From Propionicicella superfundia DSM 22317 (GTDB taxonomy: Bacteria; Actinomycetota; Actinomycetes; Propionibacteriales; Propionibacteriaceae), in assembly GCF_000423465.1 (NCBI RefSeq), contig NZ_KE384021.1:40396-104395 (forward strand): a DNA stretch of 64,000 nt, read 5' to 3'. Shown piece by piece: positions 44,159 to 55,803 of this stretch (positions are counted from its first letter, which is position 1; each line of letters opens with the position of its first letter). The notes under the pieces are model-generated. The model saw only the letters and a list, made by a program, of their open reading frames with translations. It was not told the DNA's origin and made no database searches. A program made the translations under genes and the position numbers.

Positions 44159-44794
44159 GTGAGCAGTAAGAAGCCCGAGTTGGCGACCCCTTCCTCGTCC
44201 GTGCGTCGTGCCGGACTCGTCGTCCTCATCGCCGGTGGCGTGCTGAGCGTTGCAGCCGCCTTCGGCCCTATCTGGGTGGTGCGCGCCGGTGTCGCCATCG
44301 CCCTTGTCGCGGGTGTGATCGCCTGCTTCCTGGCCTGGCGCCAGGTGACCGAGGCTCAGCGCGACCGCGAGGCCGAACGTGTGGCGGCGATGCATCGCCA
44401 GGCCGTGGCGGCGAGTGAGCAGCGGCAGCAGCACACCGAGGTGCTCGACACGCTCAACGCGAGACAGGACGCTCTGCGAGCGCAGCTCCGAAAGCTGCGC
44501 ATCACGCATGCGGATCTGCTGATCGAACTCAATACGTTGCGTGGTGACAAGACCGCCCTGACCTCTGATGTGGAGCGCGCTGCCGCCGAGATCGCGTCGC
44601 TGCGGGAGCGCGTCGCCGCGCTGGAGGCGGAACTGGTCCTCGAACCGGCCGACGCCGAGGTCCTGTCCTTGCCGCGACGGGTCGGCCGCGACGGCGCGGA
44701 GGCGCGCCCCGACGACGACCTTTTCCCGACGGTCATCGACCTCCAAGCGCTCGCCCTCCCCTTCGTCGAGGAGGTCCGCCGCGATCACGCCTGA
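44159..44794 (+). CDS. Membrane protein with coiled-coil tail
   Basis: A 211-residue protein: two closely spaced membrane helices (residues of about 20-65) followed by a long Gln/Arg/Glu-rich coiled coil (about 65-165) with heptads such as LRKLRITHADLLIEL, and an acidic end. Topology suggests a cytoplasmic coiled coil anchored in the membrane. I do not recognise the family. GTG 44159 was chosen from the -10 box. Confidence 0.75.
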   Translation: MSSKKPELATPSSSVRRAGLVVLIAGGVLSVAAAFGPIWVVRAGVAIALVAGVIACFLAWRQVTEAQRDREAERVAAMHRQAVAASEQRQQHTEVLDTLNARQDALRAQLRKLRITHADLLIELNTLRGDKTALTSDVERAAAEIASLRERVAALEAELVLEPADAEVLSLPRRVGRDGAEARPDDDLFPTVIDLQALALPFVEEVRRDHA

Positions 44795-44808
44795 ACCGAA
44801 CGTCGGCT

Positions 44809-44849
44809 CACGACCCGGCCCGTCCACGCGAATGGAGGACCGGGTCGTG
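44809..44849 (+). terminator. Hairpin after the coiled-coil gene
   Basis: CACGACCCGG (44809-44818) pairs perfectly with CCGGGTCGTG (44840-44849) across a 21-nt loop, 15 nt after the stop codon. No U-run follows. Confidence 0.55.
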
Positions 44850-45469
44850 CCTTGTCCCGATTCGTGGCCTGTGCTGCTGGGATCGTTCCCGACGACTCGG
44901 GAGTAATCCGGCCCGCATTGGCCCGAATCGCCGTGGGCCAAGGGCCCGGTTGCTGCGCGGACGCCTTCTGGCCGGAGAATTGGGAATTCCGGTGCTCGTG
45001 GTGATGTCGCGCGAGATCGGTTGCCGCGGGCTATCCACGTCTCGGTCCCGGTGGAGTCACCCTTGCGGGGGACCTTCGGGAGAGCTCGCCTTCGTGGCCG
45101 GAATGCGGCCCCCGATAGCACTGAATCCCGGTGTGTGCGCACGGCTTTGACCGGCTCTGGCGCCGCGATCCCGGTGGCGCGGGCGGTTTCCGGCCCGGAC
45201 GGCTTCAAATCCCTGTGTGTCATCCGGCGGCTGATCCGCTGCTCGTGGCGAGTGCGGCCCGCCGGATCCGCTCTGTGATGACGGCCGAGATTACCCCGGC
45301 GAGGGGTACTCTCTCGGAAAAGACCGGGAAGGCCTGACACTAACTCGACCCGGCCTTGATGGTGAATAGGTAATGATTTAGGCTGGCTACGTCGTGGACG
45401 AGCGCGGGCAACATTCGCGGCGACAGGGCTCAGTGGTTTCTAGGTCAAGGTGAAAGTCGGAGGAGCAAT
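44850..45469. other. Long gap before lsr2, no gene seen
   Basis: About 620 nt with no ORF that looks coding in any frame. The last 170 nt are less GC-rich and contain AAGGCC/GGCCTT arms near 45329-45357 and AT-rich TAATGATTTAGG, a likely promoter and leader of lsr2. The rest is unexplained. Confidence 0.5.
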
Positions 45470-45793
45470 ATGGCACAACGTGTGGAGATCATCCTGTCGG
45501 ACGATGTCGACGGCAGTCTCGCAGCGGGAACCGTCAACTTCGCGTTCGACGGGGTCTCGTACGAGATCGATCTGTCGGAGAAGAACCAGGACAAGTTCCG
45601 CGATCAGATGGCCGTCTGGATCGCTCATGCGCGCAAGGTGCGGCGCGCGAGCGGCGGCGCCAAGCGGACGCGCACAGGTGGTCCCACGGGATCGGAGATC
45701 CGGGCCTGGGCGCAGGAGAAGGGCATGCAGGTGAATGCGCGTGGCCGTGTCCCGGCCGAGATCAAGGCCGCGTACGAGGCGGAGAACGGCTGA
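45470..45793 (+). CDS. lsr2: Lsr2-family nucleoid-associated protein
   Basis: A 107-residue H-NS-like xenogeneic silencer. The N-terminal beta-rich dimer domain (MAQRVEIILSDDVDG) and the C-terminal DNA-binding domain with the AT-hook-like RGR (about residues 90-92, NARGRVPAEI) are both present. It bridges AT-rich DNA and silences foreign genes. ATG follows GGAGGAG. Confidence 0.97.
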   Translation: MAQRVEIILSDDVDGSLAAGTVNFAFDGVSYEIDLSEKNQDKFRDQMAVWIAHARKVRRASGGAKRTRTGGPTGSEIRAWAQEKGMQVNARGRVPAEIKAAYEAENG

Positions 45794-45858
45794 GATCGTA
45801 CGGCTCGTCTCCGGCCACGATCCGGGATTGAGCCGCAGGCGAACAGCGGAACAGATGG

Positions 45859-45899
45859 CCTGCAGGGGACGTTCACTAGACTGAACGCGTCCCTGCAGG
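45859..45899. other. Inverted repeat between lsr2 and clpC
   Basis: CCTGCAGGG (45859-45867) and CCCTGCAGG (45891-45899) enclose an inner GTTCA/TGAAC pair. It contains TAGACT, a possible clpC -10. It may end lsr2 transcription or bind a regulator of clpC. Confidence 0.5.
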
Positions 45900-45934
45900 C
45901 TTCTGCGTGCAGGCGCCGATAGTGAGGAGTGCAC

Positions 45935-48421
<2,487 letters not shown>

Positions 48422-48490
48422 TCCGGTCGCATCATCCCGGCGCACGGGCGGTCATTCCTTCGCGATGGCCGCCCGTCGCCGTCTGCGCCG

Positions 48491-48527
48491 CACAAAAAGG
48501 CCCCGCGCTCAGCGCGGGGCCTTTGTG
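48491..48527. terminator. Strong bidirectional terminator after clpC
   Basis: A 13-bp perfect stem (48496-48508 with 48512-48524) flanked by A-run and T-run lies between clpC and a converging gene; it works in both directions. Confidence 0.92.
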
Positions 48528-48547
48528 TCGGGGCCTGTCCCTGACCG

Positions 48548-49300
48548 TCAGTAGGTGCTGGCGGCGACCACGAACACGATGAAGATGATGTAGATGATGA
48601 TGAAGGCGACCCAGAGGATCATCAGGATCGACCCGATGATGCCCATGACCCAGCCGGCGGTGAGCGAGCCGCCGTCCTTGTAGACGCCGGGATTCGCTTG
48701 GATCTCCTTGCGAGCCTTGCTGCCGAAGTACCACGCGAACGGTCCGCAGAGCTGCAGCACGGTGATGGACAGGATCCCGAGGATGAGCACCGTGGTGGCC
48801 TGGGGATGGTCGGGGAGGACCATCGGGTAGCCGGGCGCGATACCGGGCGCGGCGTACGGCGTCTGCTGCCCGTAGGTCGCGTACCCCTGCGACTCGTAGG
48901 TGTTGTACTGCGGGGCCGGCGCAGGCGTCCCGTAGCCGGCCGGAGACACCTGAGCGTCGGACGCCGACGGGGAGCCGAACGTCGAGGGTGACGTGTTGTA
49001 GTTGCCCGAGGCGTACCCCTGCGGCGCGTAGGGATCCGTCGGTGCCGCGTACGGCACGGCGGCGGCGCCGTAGGGATCGGTCGACGCGCCGTAGGGATCT
49101 GCGGGTGCCGCATAGGGCGCGGTGGGCGCGCCGTAGGGATCTGCGGGTGCCGTGTAGGGCGCGGTGGGTGCCGCGTAGGGATCGGCGGGCGCCGCACCCG
49201 GATTGGCCGCAGCGTACGGATCGGCTGGTGCCGCGTAGGGATCCGTGGGTGCCGCGTAGGGGTCGGACTGCGGATCGGGCGTCTGGTACGGGTTGCTCAT
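48548..49300 (-). CDS. DUF4190 membrane protein with DPYAAP-type repeats
   Basis: A 250-residue protein. The first 150 residues are a low-complexity Pro/Ala/Tyr region of about 12 degenerate DPYxAP units. The C-terminal part has two membrane helices and a KARKEIQANPG loop, the DUF4190 pattern. Such proteins are frequent in actinobacteria with no known role. GAGGGG lies before ATG 49300. A shorter paralogue follows upstream. Confidence 0.85.
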   Translation of the reverse strand: MSNPYQTPDPQSDPYAAPTDPYAAPADPYAAANPGAAPADPYAAPTAPYTAPADPYGAPTAPYAAPADPYGASTDPYGAAAVPYAAPTDPYAPQGYASGNYNTSPSTFGSPSASDAQVSPAGYGTPAPAPQYNTYESQGYATYGQQTPYAAPGIAPGYPMVLPDHPQATTVLILGILSITVLQLCGPFAWYFGSKARKEIQANPGVYKDGGSLTAGWVMGIIGSILMILWVAFIIIYIIFIVFVVAASTY

Positions 49301-49394
49301 TGTGGTGTCCCCTCAGGACGGGTGACGTGGGTGTCGGTGTCGAAAGACACGACGCCACCGCCGGGTTGGTGGTTCCGCCGTGAACGGATCGTAT

Positions 49395-49431
49395 CCGATG
49401 TGGGCGCGGCAACAGCCCGCGCCCACATCGG
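49395..49431 (-). terminator. Terminator hairpin between the DUF4190 genes
   Basis: A perfect 15-bp stem (49395-49409 with 49417-49431), 7-nt loop, just past the stop of the minus-strand 49438 gene. No U-run. Confidence 0.75.
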
Positions 49432-49437
49432 TTGAGC

Positions 49438-49725
49438 TCACTGCTGAGTTGCGGCCAGCCCGACGATGAGGACGATGAAGATGATGTAGAGGACGATGCC
49501 GACGATGTAGAGGATCGTGAAGATCTTGCCGAGGAGCGTACCGGTCTTCAGGTTACCTGCCGGGTTCCACTGGCCGGGGTTGGCAGCGATCTCCTTCTGC
49601 GCCTGAGCGCCCAGGTACCAGGCGATCGGGGCGCAGATGCCCACGAAGATACCCACGATACCCAGAATGAACACGTTCTGCGCCTTCGGGTGCTCCGGAA
49701 GCTGAGTGTTGCCGTAACTCGCCAT
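49438..49725 (-). CDS. Small DUF4190-like membrane protein
   Basis: A 95-residue protein with two membrane helices around GAQAQKEIAANPGQW, paralogous to the C-terminal domain of the following gene but without the proline repeats. GGAGAAG precedes ATG 49725. Unknown function. Confidence 0.85.
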   Translation of the reverse strand: MASYGNTQLPEHPKAQNVFILGIVGIFVGICAPIAWYLGAQAQKEIAANPGQWNPAGNLKTGTLLGKIFTILYIVGIVLYIIFIVLIVGLAATQQ

Positions 49726-49924
49726 TGATGCTTCTCCTTTGGTTGTTGGTCTCTCGAAGCCGAATCATGACAGAAAGACATGGCATATCGCCAGATCCTG
49801 CGCCTTCTCGACGTGCCGGGCCTCGTGGTGGTTCCGGTCGGCCGCGCCGAGTTTTCTCCAGGACGCCCGGTGAACCGCCGCCGGACAGGGTCCGAGCGGA
49901 GCGTCTCGATGGCACCCGAACCCA

Positions 49925-49930
49925 TAGGCT
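49925..49930 (+). promoter_or_regulatory. -10 box TAGGCT (leaderless)
   Basis: Six nt before ATG 49937. Confidence 0.55.
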
Positions 49931-49936
49931 GAGGCC

Positions 49937-50515
49937 ATGGCCGGCTGGTTTCGCCCCGTGGGCACGCGATCCGCGTCCGTCTACTGGCGGCGCCGCCTGC
50001 TCGTGACCGCGGCGTTGGTGGCCGGTCTGGCGGTGGCGGGCGGTGTCGTGTGGCTCAACGCCCAGGATCGGCCCACGGCCGGCTCCGACGTGACTCCGGC
50101 CGCCGTCGTGAAAGTCGCGACGCACACGGCGCGCGAGTGCGCACCCGGCTTCCTCGCGACGTCGATCACCGGATCGTCGGAGATGAAGCGCGGCTCGACC
50201 CATTCCTTCACTGTCCGTGTCACGAATTCGGGTGCCGAGGCGTGTCGACTCACGCTCGAGTCCCGGCCGCTGACGCTCACCGTGTCATCGGGATCGGATC
50301 GGATCTGGGGGAGTGCCGACTGCGATGCCTGGGGCCTGACGGGGGACGCCACGATCGAACCGGGCGGCACCCAGGAGTGGAAGGTTCCCTGGTCGGCGAA
50401 GCGCTCGCAGTCCGGGTGCAGGCTCGCGGGCGGGACGCTCGGCGCGGGAACCTACGTGGCCACCGCGACCCTCACCGACGTTCCGTCCGCCCGCTTCGTC
50501 TTCGCCCTCCGTTGA
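49937..50515 (+). CDS. Membrane-anchored extracellular protein, unknown function
   Basis: A 192-residue protein with an N-terminal signal anchor (residues of about 20-43) after YWRRRLL and an outer beta-rich domain with four Cys, likely two disulfides; SFTVRVTNSGAEACRLTLES looks like an Ig-type domain strand pair. I do not recognise a family with certainty. It converges on disA. Confidence 0.7.
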   Translation: MAGWFRPVGTRSASVYWRRRLLVTAALVAGLAVAGGVVWLNAQDRPTAGSDVTPAAVVKVATHTARECAPGFLATSITGSSEMKRGSTHSFTVRVTNSGAEACRLTLESRPLTLTVSSGSDRIWGSADCDAWGLTGDATIEPGGTQEWKVPWSAKRSQSGCRLAGGTLGAGTYVATATLTDVPSARFVFALR

Positions 50516-50528
50516 CCTCACGCGCGAC

Positions 50529-51581
50529 TCAGGTGTCGCTCGCGAGCTCCAGGTAGCTCGCGTCGGCGAGCCGTTCGAGACCGTCCCGGATGACCAGGGC
50601 ACGCCCGGCGCCGACGCCCTCGACGCCGCGAAGGTCGGCGATGCTGGCGCCGAAGAGTTGCTGAAGACTGCCGAAGTGCTCGATGAGCCGGTCGCTGAGC
50701 GATGCCGGGATCTGCGTGATCTGGGCGAGCTGGCGATAGCCTCGCCCGGTGAGTGGCGTCTCCAGCGGTTCGTTGGGGTCGAACCCGAGCGCCACGGCCA
50801 CCGCGTTCGGGTTGAGCAGGTCCTCGGTGGAAAGGTCGGCCAGCGCGGCGAGCGTGAACGGGCGCCCGGGAGAGTCGTAGTCGCGCTCCAGCAGGGTGTG
50901 GAGCTCTGCCAGGCCCGCCGTCATCTCGTGAAGTTGCAGCGACACGAGGCGGCCGTCGGTGCCGAGCTGGACGACGTAGTCGCCGAGCTCACCGGTCAAG
51001 CGATCGACCATCGTCAGCCGTTGTGCCACGAGCGCCACGTCGCGGAGGGTCACCTCGTCCTGCACCTCCAGCGACGACAGCCTCGCCGTTGCCTCTCGCA
51101 GCCGGGTGCGGTAGCGCCCGAGCGTCTGCAGCGCCTGGTTGGCGAGGATCAGCAACTGCTCGGTGCTCTGCACCCAGTGGCGCGTCCCGTCGAGGTACAG
51201 GGCGATCGTCGCCATCGACGCCGACACGGTCACGACGGCCTGGGTCGTCTGACGCGACACACGCTCGGCTGTGCGGTGCCGCGTGCCCACCTCGGAGGTC
51301 GGCACGGACGCGTCGGGCATGAGATGCACACCGGCGGCGAGGATGCGTGCCAGGTCGGCGCTGACGACGATGGCGCCGTCCATCTTCGCGAGCTCGCGCA
51401 GGTTCGTGGCGCTGAATGCGACGTCGAGCCCGAAGCCTCCGGTGCTGATCTGCTGCACGGCGGGCGAGGTGCCGAGGACGATGATGGCGCCGGTGCGTCC
51501 GTGGACGATGCGTTCGAGGCCGGCCCGCAGCTCGGTTCCGGGCGCGAGTTGCGCCTCGTACGTGCGCAGGCGATCGTGCAC
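50529..51581 (-). CDS. disA: DNA integrity scanning protein DisA (diadenylate cyclase)
   Basis: A 350-residue enzyme making c-di-AMP while scanning branched DNA. The N-terminal DAC domain has KMDGAIVV (DGA) and GTRHRTAERVS (RHR); a helical linker and C-terminal HhH domain (ADLRGVEGVGAGRA) follow. GTG 51581 follows GGGAGGGG. It lies 16 nt downstream of radA, the conserved gene pair. Confidence 0.96.
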   Translation of the reverse strand: MHDRLRTYEAQLAPGTELRAGLERIVHGRTGAIIVLGTSPAVQQISTGGFGLDVAFSATNLRELAKMDGAIVVSADLARILAAGVHLMPDASVPTSEVGTRHRTAERVSRQTTQAVVTVSASMATIALYLDGTRHWVQSTEQLLILANQALQTLGRYRTRLREATARLSSLEVQDEVTLRDVALVAQRLTMVDRLTGELGDYVVQLGTDGRLVSLQLHEMTAGLAELHTLLERDYDSPGRPFTLAALADLSTEDLLNPNAVAVALGFDPNEPLETPLTGRGYRQLAQITQIPASLSDRLIEHFGSLQQLFGASIADLRGVEGVGAGRALVIRDGLERLADASYLELASDT

Positions 51582-51597
51582 GTCCCCTCCCGTTCGC

Positions 51598-53019
51598 TCA
51601 GGTGGCCGTCGTGGCCCGTCCTGCCGGAAGTGTAGTGCCGTCCGCGGCGTGCTCGACCGCCGCGAGCCGTCGCGAGAGGCCCAGGATCGTCAGCGCGTCG
51701 GACACCGTGGCGACGTCGACGACCCGCATGGAGTCGGGAACATCGCAGGGGGGCTCGCCACCGAGCGACGACGGAACGAGTGCCCGCGTGAACCCGAGCC
51801 GGCCGGCTTCGGCGAGCCGACGCGGAAGTGCCCGCACCGGCCGCAGCTCGCCCGACAGCCCCACCTCACCGAACACGACGAGCCCGTCGGGGACCGCCTG
51901 CTCGCGAGCCGCGGACGCGATCGCCACGGCCACGGCCAGGTCGGAGCAGGGGTCGCCGATGCGCGCCCCACCGACCGTCGACACGTAGACGTCGTGGTTG
52001 GGCAGGCGCACTCGGCCCTTCCGCTCGGCGACGGCCAGCACCATCGCGACGCGCGCCGCGTCGAGACCGTGGGTCATGCGCCGCGGCGGCGTGGACGCGC
52101 TCGGCGCCGCGAGCGCCTGCACCTCGGCGAGCAGCGGACGCTGGCCCTCGAGCGTGACGGTGAGACACGTGCCGGGCACCGGATCGCGGCGCTGCCCGGC
52201 GAAGAGCCCGGACGGATCGGTCACCTCGACGATCCCCAGCTCGCTGAGCTCGAAACAGCCGACCTCTTCGGCAGGGCCGAACCGGTTCTTGGTCGCCCGC
52301 ACCAGCCGGATGCCGGTGTGCCGGTCTCCTTCGAAGGAGAGGACGACGTCGACGAGGTGCTCCAGGAAGCGCGGCCCCGCGACCGAGCCGTCCTTCGTCA
52401 CCTGCCCGACGATCACGATGGGCAGCCCGCGGGCCTTCGCGACGCGGATGAGACCGGTCGTGGCCTCCTTGATCTGGCTCACCCCGCCGGGGACACCGTC
52501 GCCCCCGGCGACCTGCACGGTCTGGATCGAGTCGACCACGACGAGCCCCGGGTCGACGGCGTCGATGTCGTCCAGGATCGTCCCCAGGTCGGTCTCGGCC
52601 GCCACCAGCAGCCCGTCGGTGACCGCTCCGGTGCGCTCGGCGCGGAGGCGGACCTGCGTCGTCGACTCCTCGCCGGTCACGTAGAGCGTGCGGCCGTGCC
52701 GGCCTGCCCACCGCCGGGCGACCTCCAGCAGCAGCGTGGACTTGCCGACTCCCGGCTCGCCGGCGAGCAGCACGACCGCGCCGGCGACGAGCCCGCCGCC
52801 CAGCACCCTGTCGAGTTCGCCGATGCCCGTCGGCCTGCCCACCGTCCCCTGTGCGGGGACCTCGGTGATCGGCAGGACCTCCCCGCGGCCGACCGTCGCC
52901 GCGGCCGGCTCGGCCACCGTGCCCCACTGGCCGCACTCCGCGCAGCGGCCGACCCACTTGGCGGTCTGCCAGCCGCATTCGCTGCACCGGTACGCGGTGC
53001 CCTGCGTCTTCTTGCCCAC
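51598..53019 (-). CDS. radA: DNA repair protein RadA
   Basis: A 473-residue RecA-like helicase in recombination. The zinc finger CSECGWQTAKWVGRCAEC, Walker A GEPGVGKST, KNRFG and the C-terminal Lon-protease-like domain (GEVGLSGELRPV) are complete. GTG 53019 lies six nt after TAGGTT (minus, 53026-53031). Its product also interacts with DisA in other bacteria. Confidence 0.96.
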   Translation of the reverse strand: MGKKTQGTAYRCSECGWQTAKWVGRCAECGQWGTVAEPAAATVGRGEVLPITEVPAQGTVGRPTGIGELDRVLGGGLVAGAVVLLAGEPGVGKSTLLLEVARRWAGRHGRTLYVTGEESTTQVRLRAERTGAVTDGLLVAAETDLGTILDDIDAVDPGLVVVDSIQTVQVAGGDGVPGGVSQIKEATTGLIRVAKARGLPIVIVGQVTKDGSVAGPRFLEHLVDVVLSFEGDRHTGIRLVRATKNRFGPAEEVGCFELSELGIVEVTDPSGLFAGQRRDPVPGTCLTVTLEGQRPLLAEVQALAAPSASTPPRRMTHGLDAARVAMVLAVAERKGRVRLPNHDVYVSTVGGARIGDPCSDLAVAVAIASAAREQAVPDGLVVFGEVGLSGELRPVRALPRRLAEAGRLGFTRALVPSSLGGEPPCDVPDSMRVVDVATVSDALTILGLSRRLAAVEHAADGTTLPAGRATTAT

Positions 53020-53120
53020 ATCCGCAACCTAGCGCGCGGCACCGACAGGATTTCGATGGTGCCGCGGCGCCGGGCGCGCCGCCGCGGTGTCGCGCCGATT
53101 CCGCGGCGCAGACCGCAGGC

Positions 53121-53756
53121 TCAGATGCTGACGATCCCGTTGGGGCATTCGAAGGTCGCCGAGACGATCCCGGCCGGGCCCTCCGGCTCGCGGAACCGCA
53201 CGCGAACACCGTCGAACGCGTCGGCGACGCTCTCGCCGAGCCAGTCCTCCACCACGGACTGCGCGCCCGCGATCTCGAACTCGACAAGCCGGGCGGCGGC
53301 CGGAAGGGCGCTCGGAAGGACGTCCTCCTCGCTCTTCCAGCGGATGTAGTAGGGGAGCTCCGGGTCACGGATCAGGTCGCGAACGCCGATCTGCTCCCAC
53401 TCCAGAAGGCGGCCGTCGGGGAACCGGCGCGACCCGGCGACGGCCGGGCGGCCGAGCCGGTCCTCGTAGGACGACAGGTCGTCGACCGACACGACCCATC
53501 CCATCCATCCACCGCCCAGGTGCGTACGCGCCCGCACGGCCTGCCCGAAGGGCGCCTTCTCAGCGGCCGGATGCTCCAGCACCTCGACCACTTCGAGATA
53601 GCGGTCGTCCTGCAGGGGGAGGATGTGGTTGCGCGTGCCGAATCGCGGGTGGAACCCCCCGTCGCGAAACCTGCATCCGAGCGCGGCACCGAGGCGATCC
53701 GCTTCGGCGAGAAGACCGCCGGGACTGGCCGCGAACACCAGGTGATCCACATGCAT
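53121..53756 (-). CDS. Glyoxalase/VOC-like protein
   Basis: A 211-residue protein whose N-terminus (MHVDHLVFAASPGGLLAEADRL) and later HILPLQDDRYLEVVEV match the glyoxalase-like fold (Glyoxalase_3 type). Possible metal ligands are the first His and the Glu in LEVVEV. The substrate is unknown. CAGAAT lies six nt before ATG 53756. About 240 nt upstream (53757-53998) hold no gene. Confidence 0.8.
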   Translation of the reverse strand: MHVDHLVFAASPGGLLAEADRLGAALGCRFRDGGFHPRFGTRNHILPLQDDRYLEVVEVLEHPAAEKAPFGQAVRARTHLGGGWMGWVVSVDDLSSYEDRLGRPAVAGSRRFPDGRLLEWEQIGVRDLIRDPELPYYIRWKSEEDVLPSALPAAARLVEFEIAGAQSVVEDWLGESVADAFDGVRVRFREPEGPAGIVSATFECPNGIVSI

Positions 53757-53986
53757 GTCCTCATTCTGGACTCGCCGGGCGGAAGAGACGAAATCGGCGG
53801 TCCCGGGGGACGCCCCCGGCCCGGGCACCGACGCGGCGACACGAACCCCTCGGGCGCCCGGACGTGTCCTGCCCGGGCGGGGCGCCACGCGCCTGCCTGG
53901 TCGCCGAGGCGTCCGAGGAAGCCGTGCTGGACCGGAGCCCCGGGAGCCCCGGATGACTCCCCGACGGCGAACTCCGCCGACCGGAT

Positions 53987-53992
53987 TACACT
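53987..53992 (+). promoter_or_regulatory. -10 box TACACT (leaderless)
   Basis: Six nt before GTG 53999. Confidence 0.6.
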
Positions 53993-53998
53993 TGCCGC

Positions 53999-54808
53999 GT
54001 GAATGCGCTTGCGACCACACCCGTGGTCCTGTCCACAACGTCGGTCTATCCCGAGTCCACGGCGAGCGCCTTCGAGGTCGCCAGCTCCCTGGGGTACGAC
54101 GGCATCGAACTCATGATCGGAATCGACCCCGTCGCCGTCGACATCGACGCGGTGGAGAAGCTCCGCGACTACCACGAGATGCCGGTCACCTCGATCCACG
54201 CCCCGTGCCTGCTCGTGACGCAGCGCGTCTGGGGAAGCGACCACTGGGAGCGGCTCGTCCGCTCGGCCGAGGCCGCGAAGCGACTCGGTGCGACCGTCGT
54301 CGTCGTCCACCCCCCGTTTCGGTGGCAGTCGAGCTACGCCGGGAACTTCGTCGAAGGCGTGCGTGCGCTCACCGAGGACACCGGGATCCTGTTCTGCATC
54401 GAGAACATGTATCCCTGGCGAACACCGGCGGGCGAGCTCAAGGCGTACAGCCCCCACTGGGATCCGACCGACTTCGACCACGACCATCTGACGCTCGACC
54501 TGTCCCACGCGTCCACCGCCCGGATGAGCTCCGTCGACTACGTGCGGAGCTGGGGAGACCGGCTGCGCCACATCCACCTCACCGACGGGACGGGCTCTTT
54601 CAAGGACGAGCACCTGATCCCCGGGCACGGCGACCAGCAGGCCGCCGAGGTGCTCCGCCTGGCCGGCGAGAACGGCTTCGACGGGCAGGTCGTCCTGGAG
54701 ATCAACAGCCGCAGCGCCGGCTCGCGGGCGAACCGGGAGGCCCAGCTCGCCGAGGCCCTCGACTTCGCGCGTACCCACCTCGGCCAGCGGGTGGAGCAGC
54801 CCAGCTAG
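53999..54808 (+). CDS. Xylose isomerase-like TIM-barrel protein
   Basis: A 269-residue sugar phosphate isomerase/epimerase-like barrel. Metal-site elements are ATVVVVHPP, CIENMYPW, LDLSHA, RHIHLTDG and a final VLEINS. The substrate is not known. It is followed 65 nt later by proline dehydrogenase in the same direction. Confidence 0.85.
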   Translation: MNALATTPVVLSTTSVYPESTASAFEVASSLGYDGIELMIGIDPVAVDIDAVEKLRDYHEMPVTSIHAPCLLVTQRVWGSDHWERLVRSAEAAKRLGATVVVVHPPFRWQSSYAGNFVEGVRALTEDTGILFCIENMYPWRTPAGELKAYSPHWDPTDFDHDHLTLDLSHASTARMSSVDYVRSWGDRLRHIHLTDGTGSFKDEHLIPGHGDQQAAEVLRLAGENGFDGQVVLEINSRSAGSRANREAQLAEALDFARTHLGQRVEQPS

Positions 54809-54873
54809 CGACAAAGCCGGTCCCTGGCCTGCGGGGACGGCAGTAGGCTCGCAACGAGACGAAGGGAACACCG

Positions 54874-55803
54874 ATGCTGCGCAGGACGGTCGCGGCGGTC
54901 GTCGGCTCCAAGCCACTGGCCGCCGTCGGGCAGGCGTTCCCGCCCGCCCGCGCGCTGGCCGCCCAGTTCGTGGCCGGCGACACGCTCGGGGAGGCGCTCC
55001 CGGTCGTGAAGAGCCTCGTCGCCGACGGCTTCCTCGTCACCATGGACGTCCTCGGCGAAGCCGTCGAGACCGCGGCCGCCGCCGAGAAGAACAGCACCGA
55101 GTACCTCGACCTGCTGCAATGGCTGGCGGCCGAACGGCTGACCGACGCCGTGGAGGTGTCCCTCAAACTGTCCGCCGTGGGGCAGGCGCTTCCCGACGGG
55201 GACGGCCTCAGCGGCGAGCACGCGCGGCTCATCTGTGCCGCCGCGCACGGCATCGGGTCGGCCGTCACCCTCGACATGGAGGACCACACCACGACCGACC
55301 TCACCCTCGGCACCTGGCGCTCCCTGCTGCCCGACTACCCGCGGACCGCGGCCGTCCTGCAGGCGCGGCTGTTCCGCACTCCCGACGACCTGAACGAGCT
55401 GGCGGTCGACGGTCGCCGGATCCGCCTCTGCAAGGGCGCCTACACCGAGCCGGCCGAGATCGCGCACCGCAGGTCCCGCGACGTCGACAAGGCGTACGTG
55501 CGCGGCCTGAAGCAGCTCTTCGCCGCCGACGCGTACCCCATGATCGCGACCCATGACTCGCGGCTCATCGAGATCGCGCAGGAACTCGCCGCGCGGGCCG
55601 GGCGCGAGCCGGGCAGCTACGAGTTCCAGTTCCTGTACGGCGTGGCCGCCAAGGACCAGGAGCGGCTGCGGGACGCCGGGGAACGCGTCCGCCTGTACCT
55701 GCCGTACGGCACGGAGTGGTACCGCTACTTCTCGCGCCGCCTCATCGAGCGTCCCGCCAACCTGGGTCTCATGCTGCGGGCCCTGGGCAGGCGCCGCCCG
55801 TGA
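54874..55803 (+). CDS. putB: Proline dehydrogenase
   Basis: A 309-residue monofunctional FAD enzyme oxidising proline to pyrroline-5-carboxylate. SLKLSAVGQAL, DMEDHTTTD, RLCKGAYTEP, ATHDSRL, FLYG and the terminal YRYFSRRLIERPAN are all in place. Its partner P5C dehydrogenase is not in the window. The stop overlaps the CPBP gene (GTGA). Confidence 0.95.
   Translation: MLRRTVAAVVGSKPLAAVGQAFPPARALAAQFVAGDTLGEALPVVKSLVADGFLVTMDVLGEAVETAAAAEKNSTEYLDLLQWLAAERLTDAVEVSLKLSAVGQALPDGDGLSGEHARLICAAAHGIGSAVTLDMEDHTTTDLTLGTWRSLLPDYPRTAAVLQARLFRTPDDLNELAVDGRRIRLCKGAYTEPAEIAHRRSRDVDKAYVRGLKQLFAADAYPMIATHDSRLIEIAQELAARAGREPGSYEFQFLYGVAAKDQERLRDAGERVRLYLPYGTEWYRYFSRRLIERPANLGLMLRALGRRRP

Noticed and set aside
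45190..45230. tRNA-like T arm (CTTCAAATCC)
   Set aside because: The flanking bases do not pair and no acceptor or anticodon stem is present.
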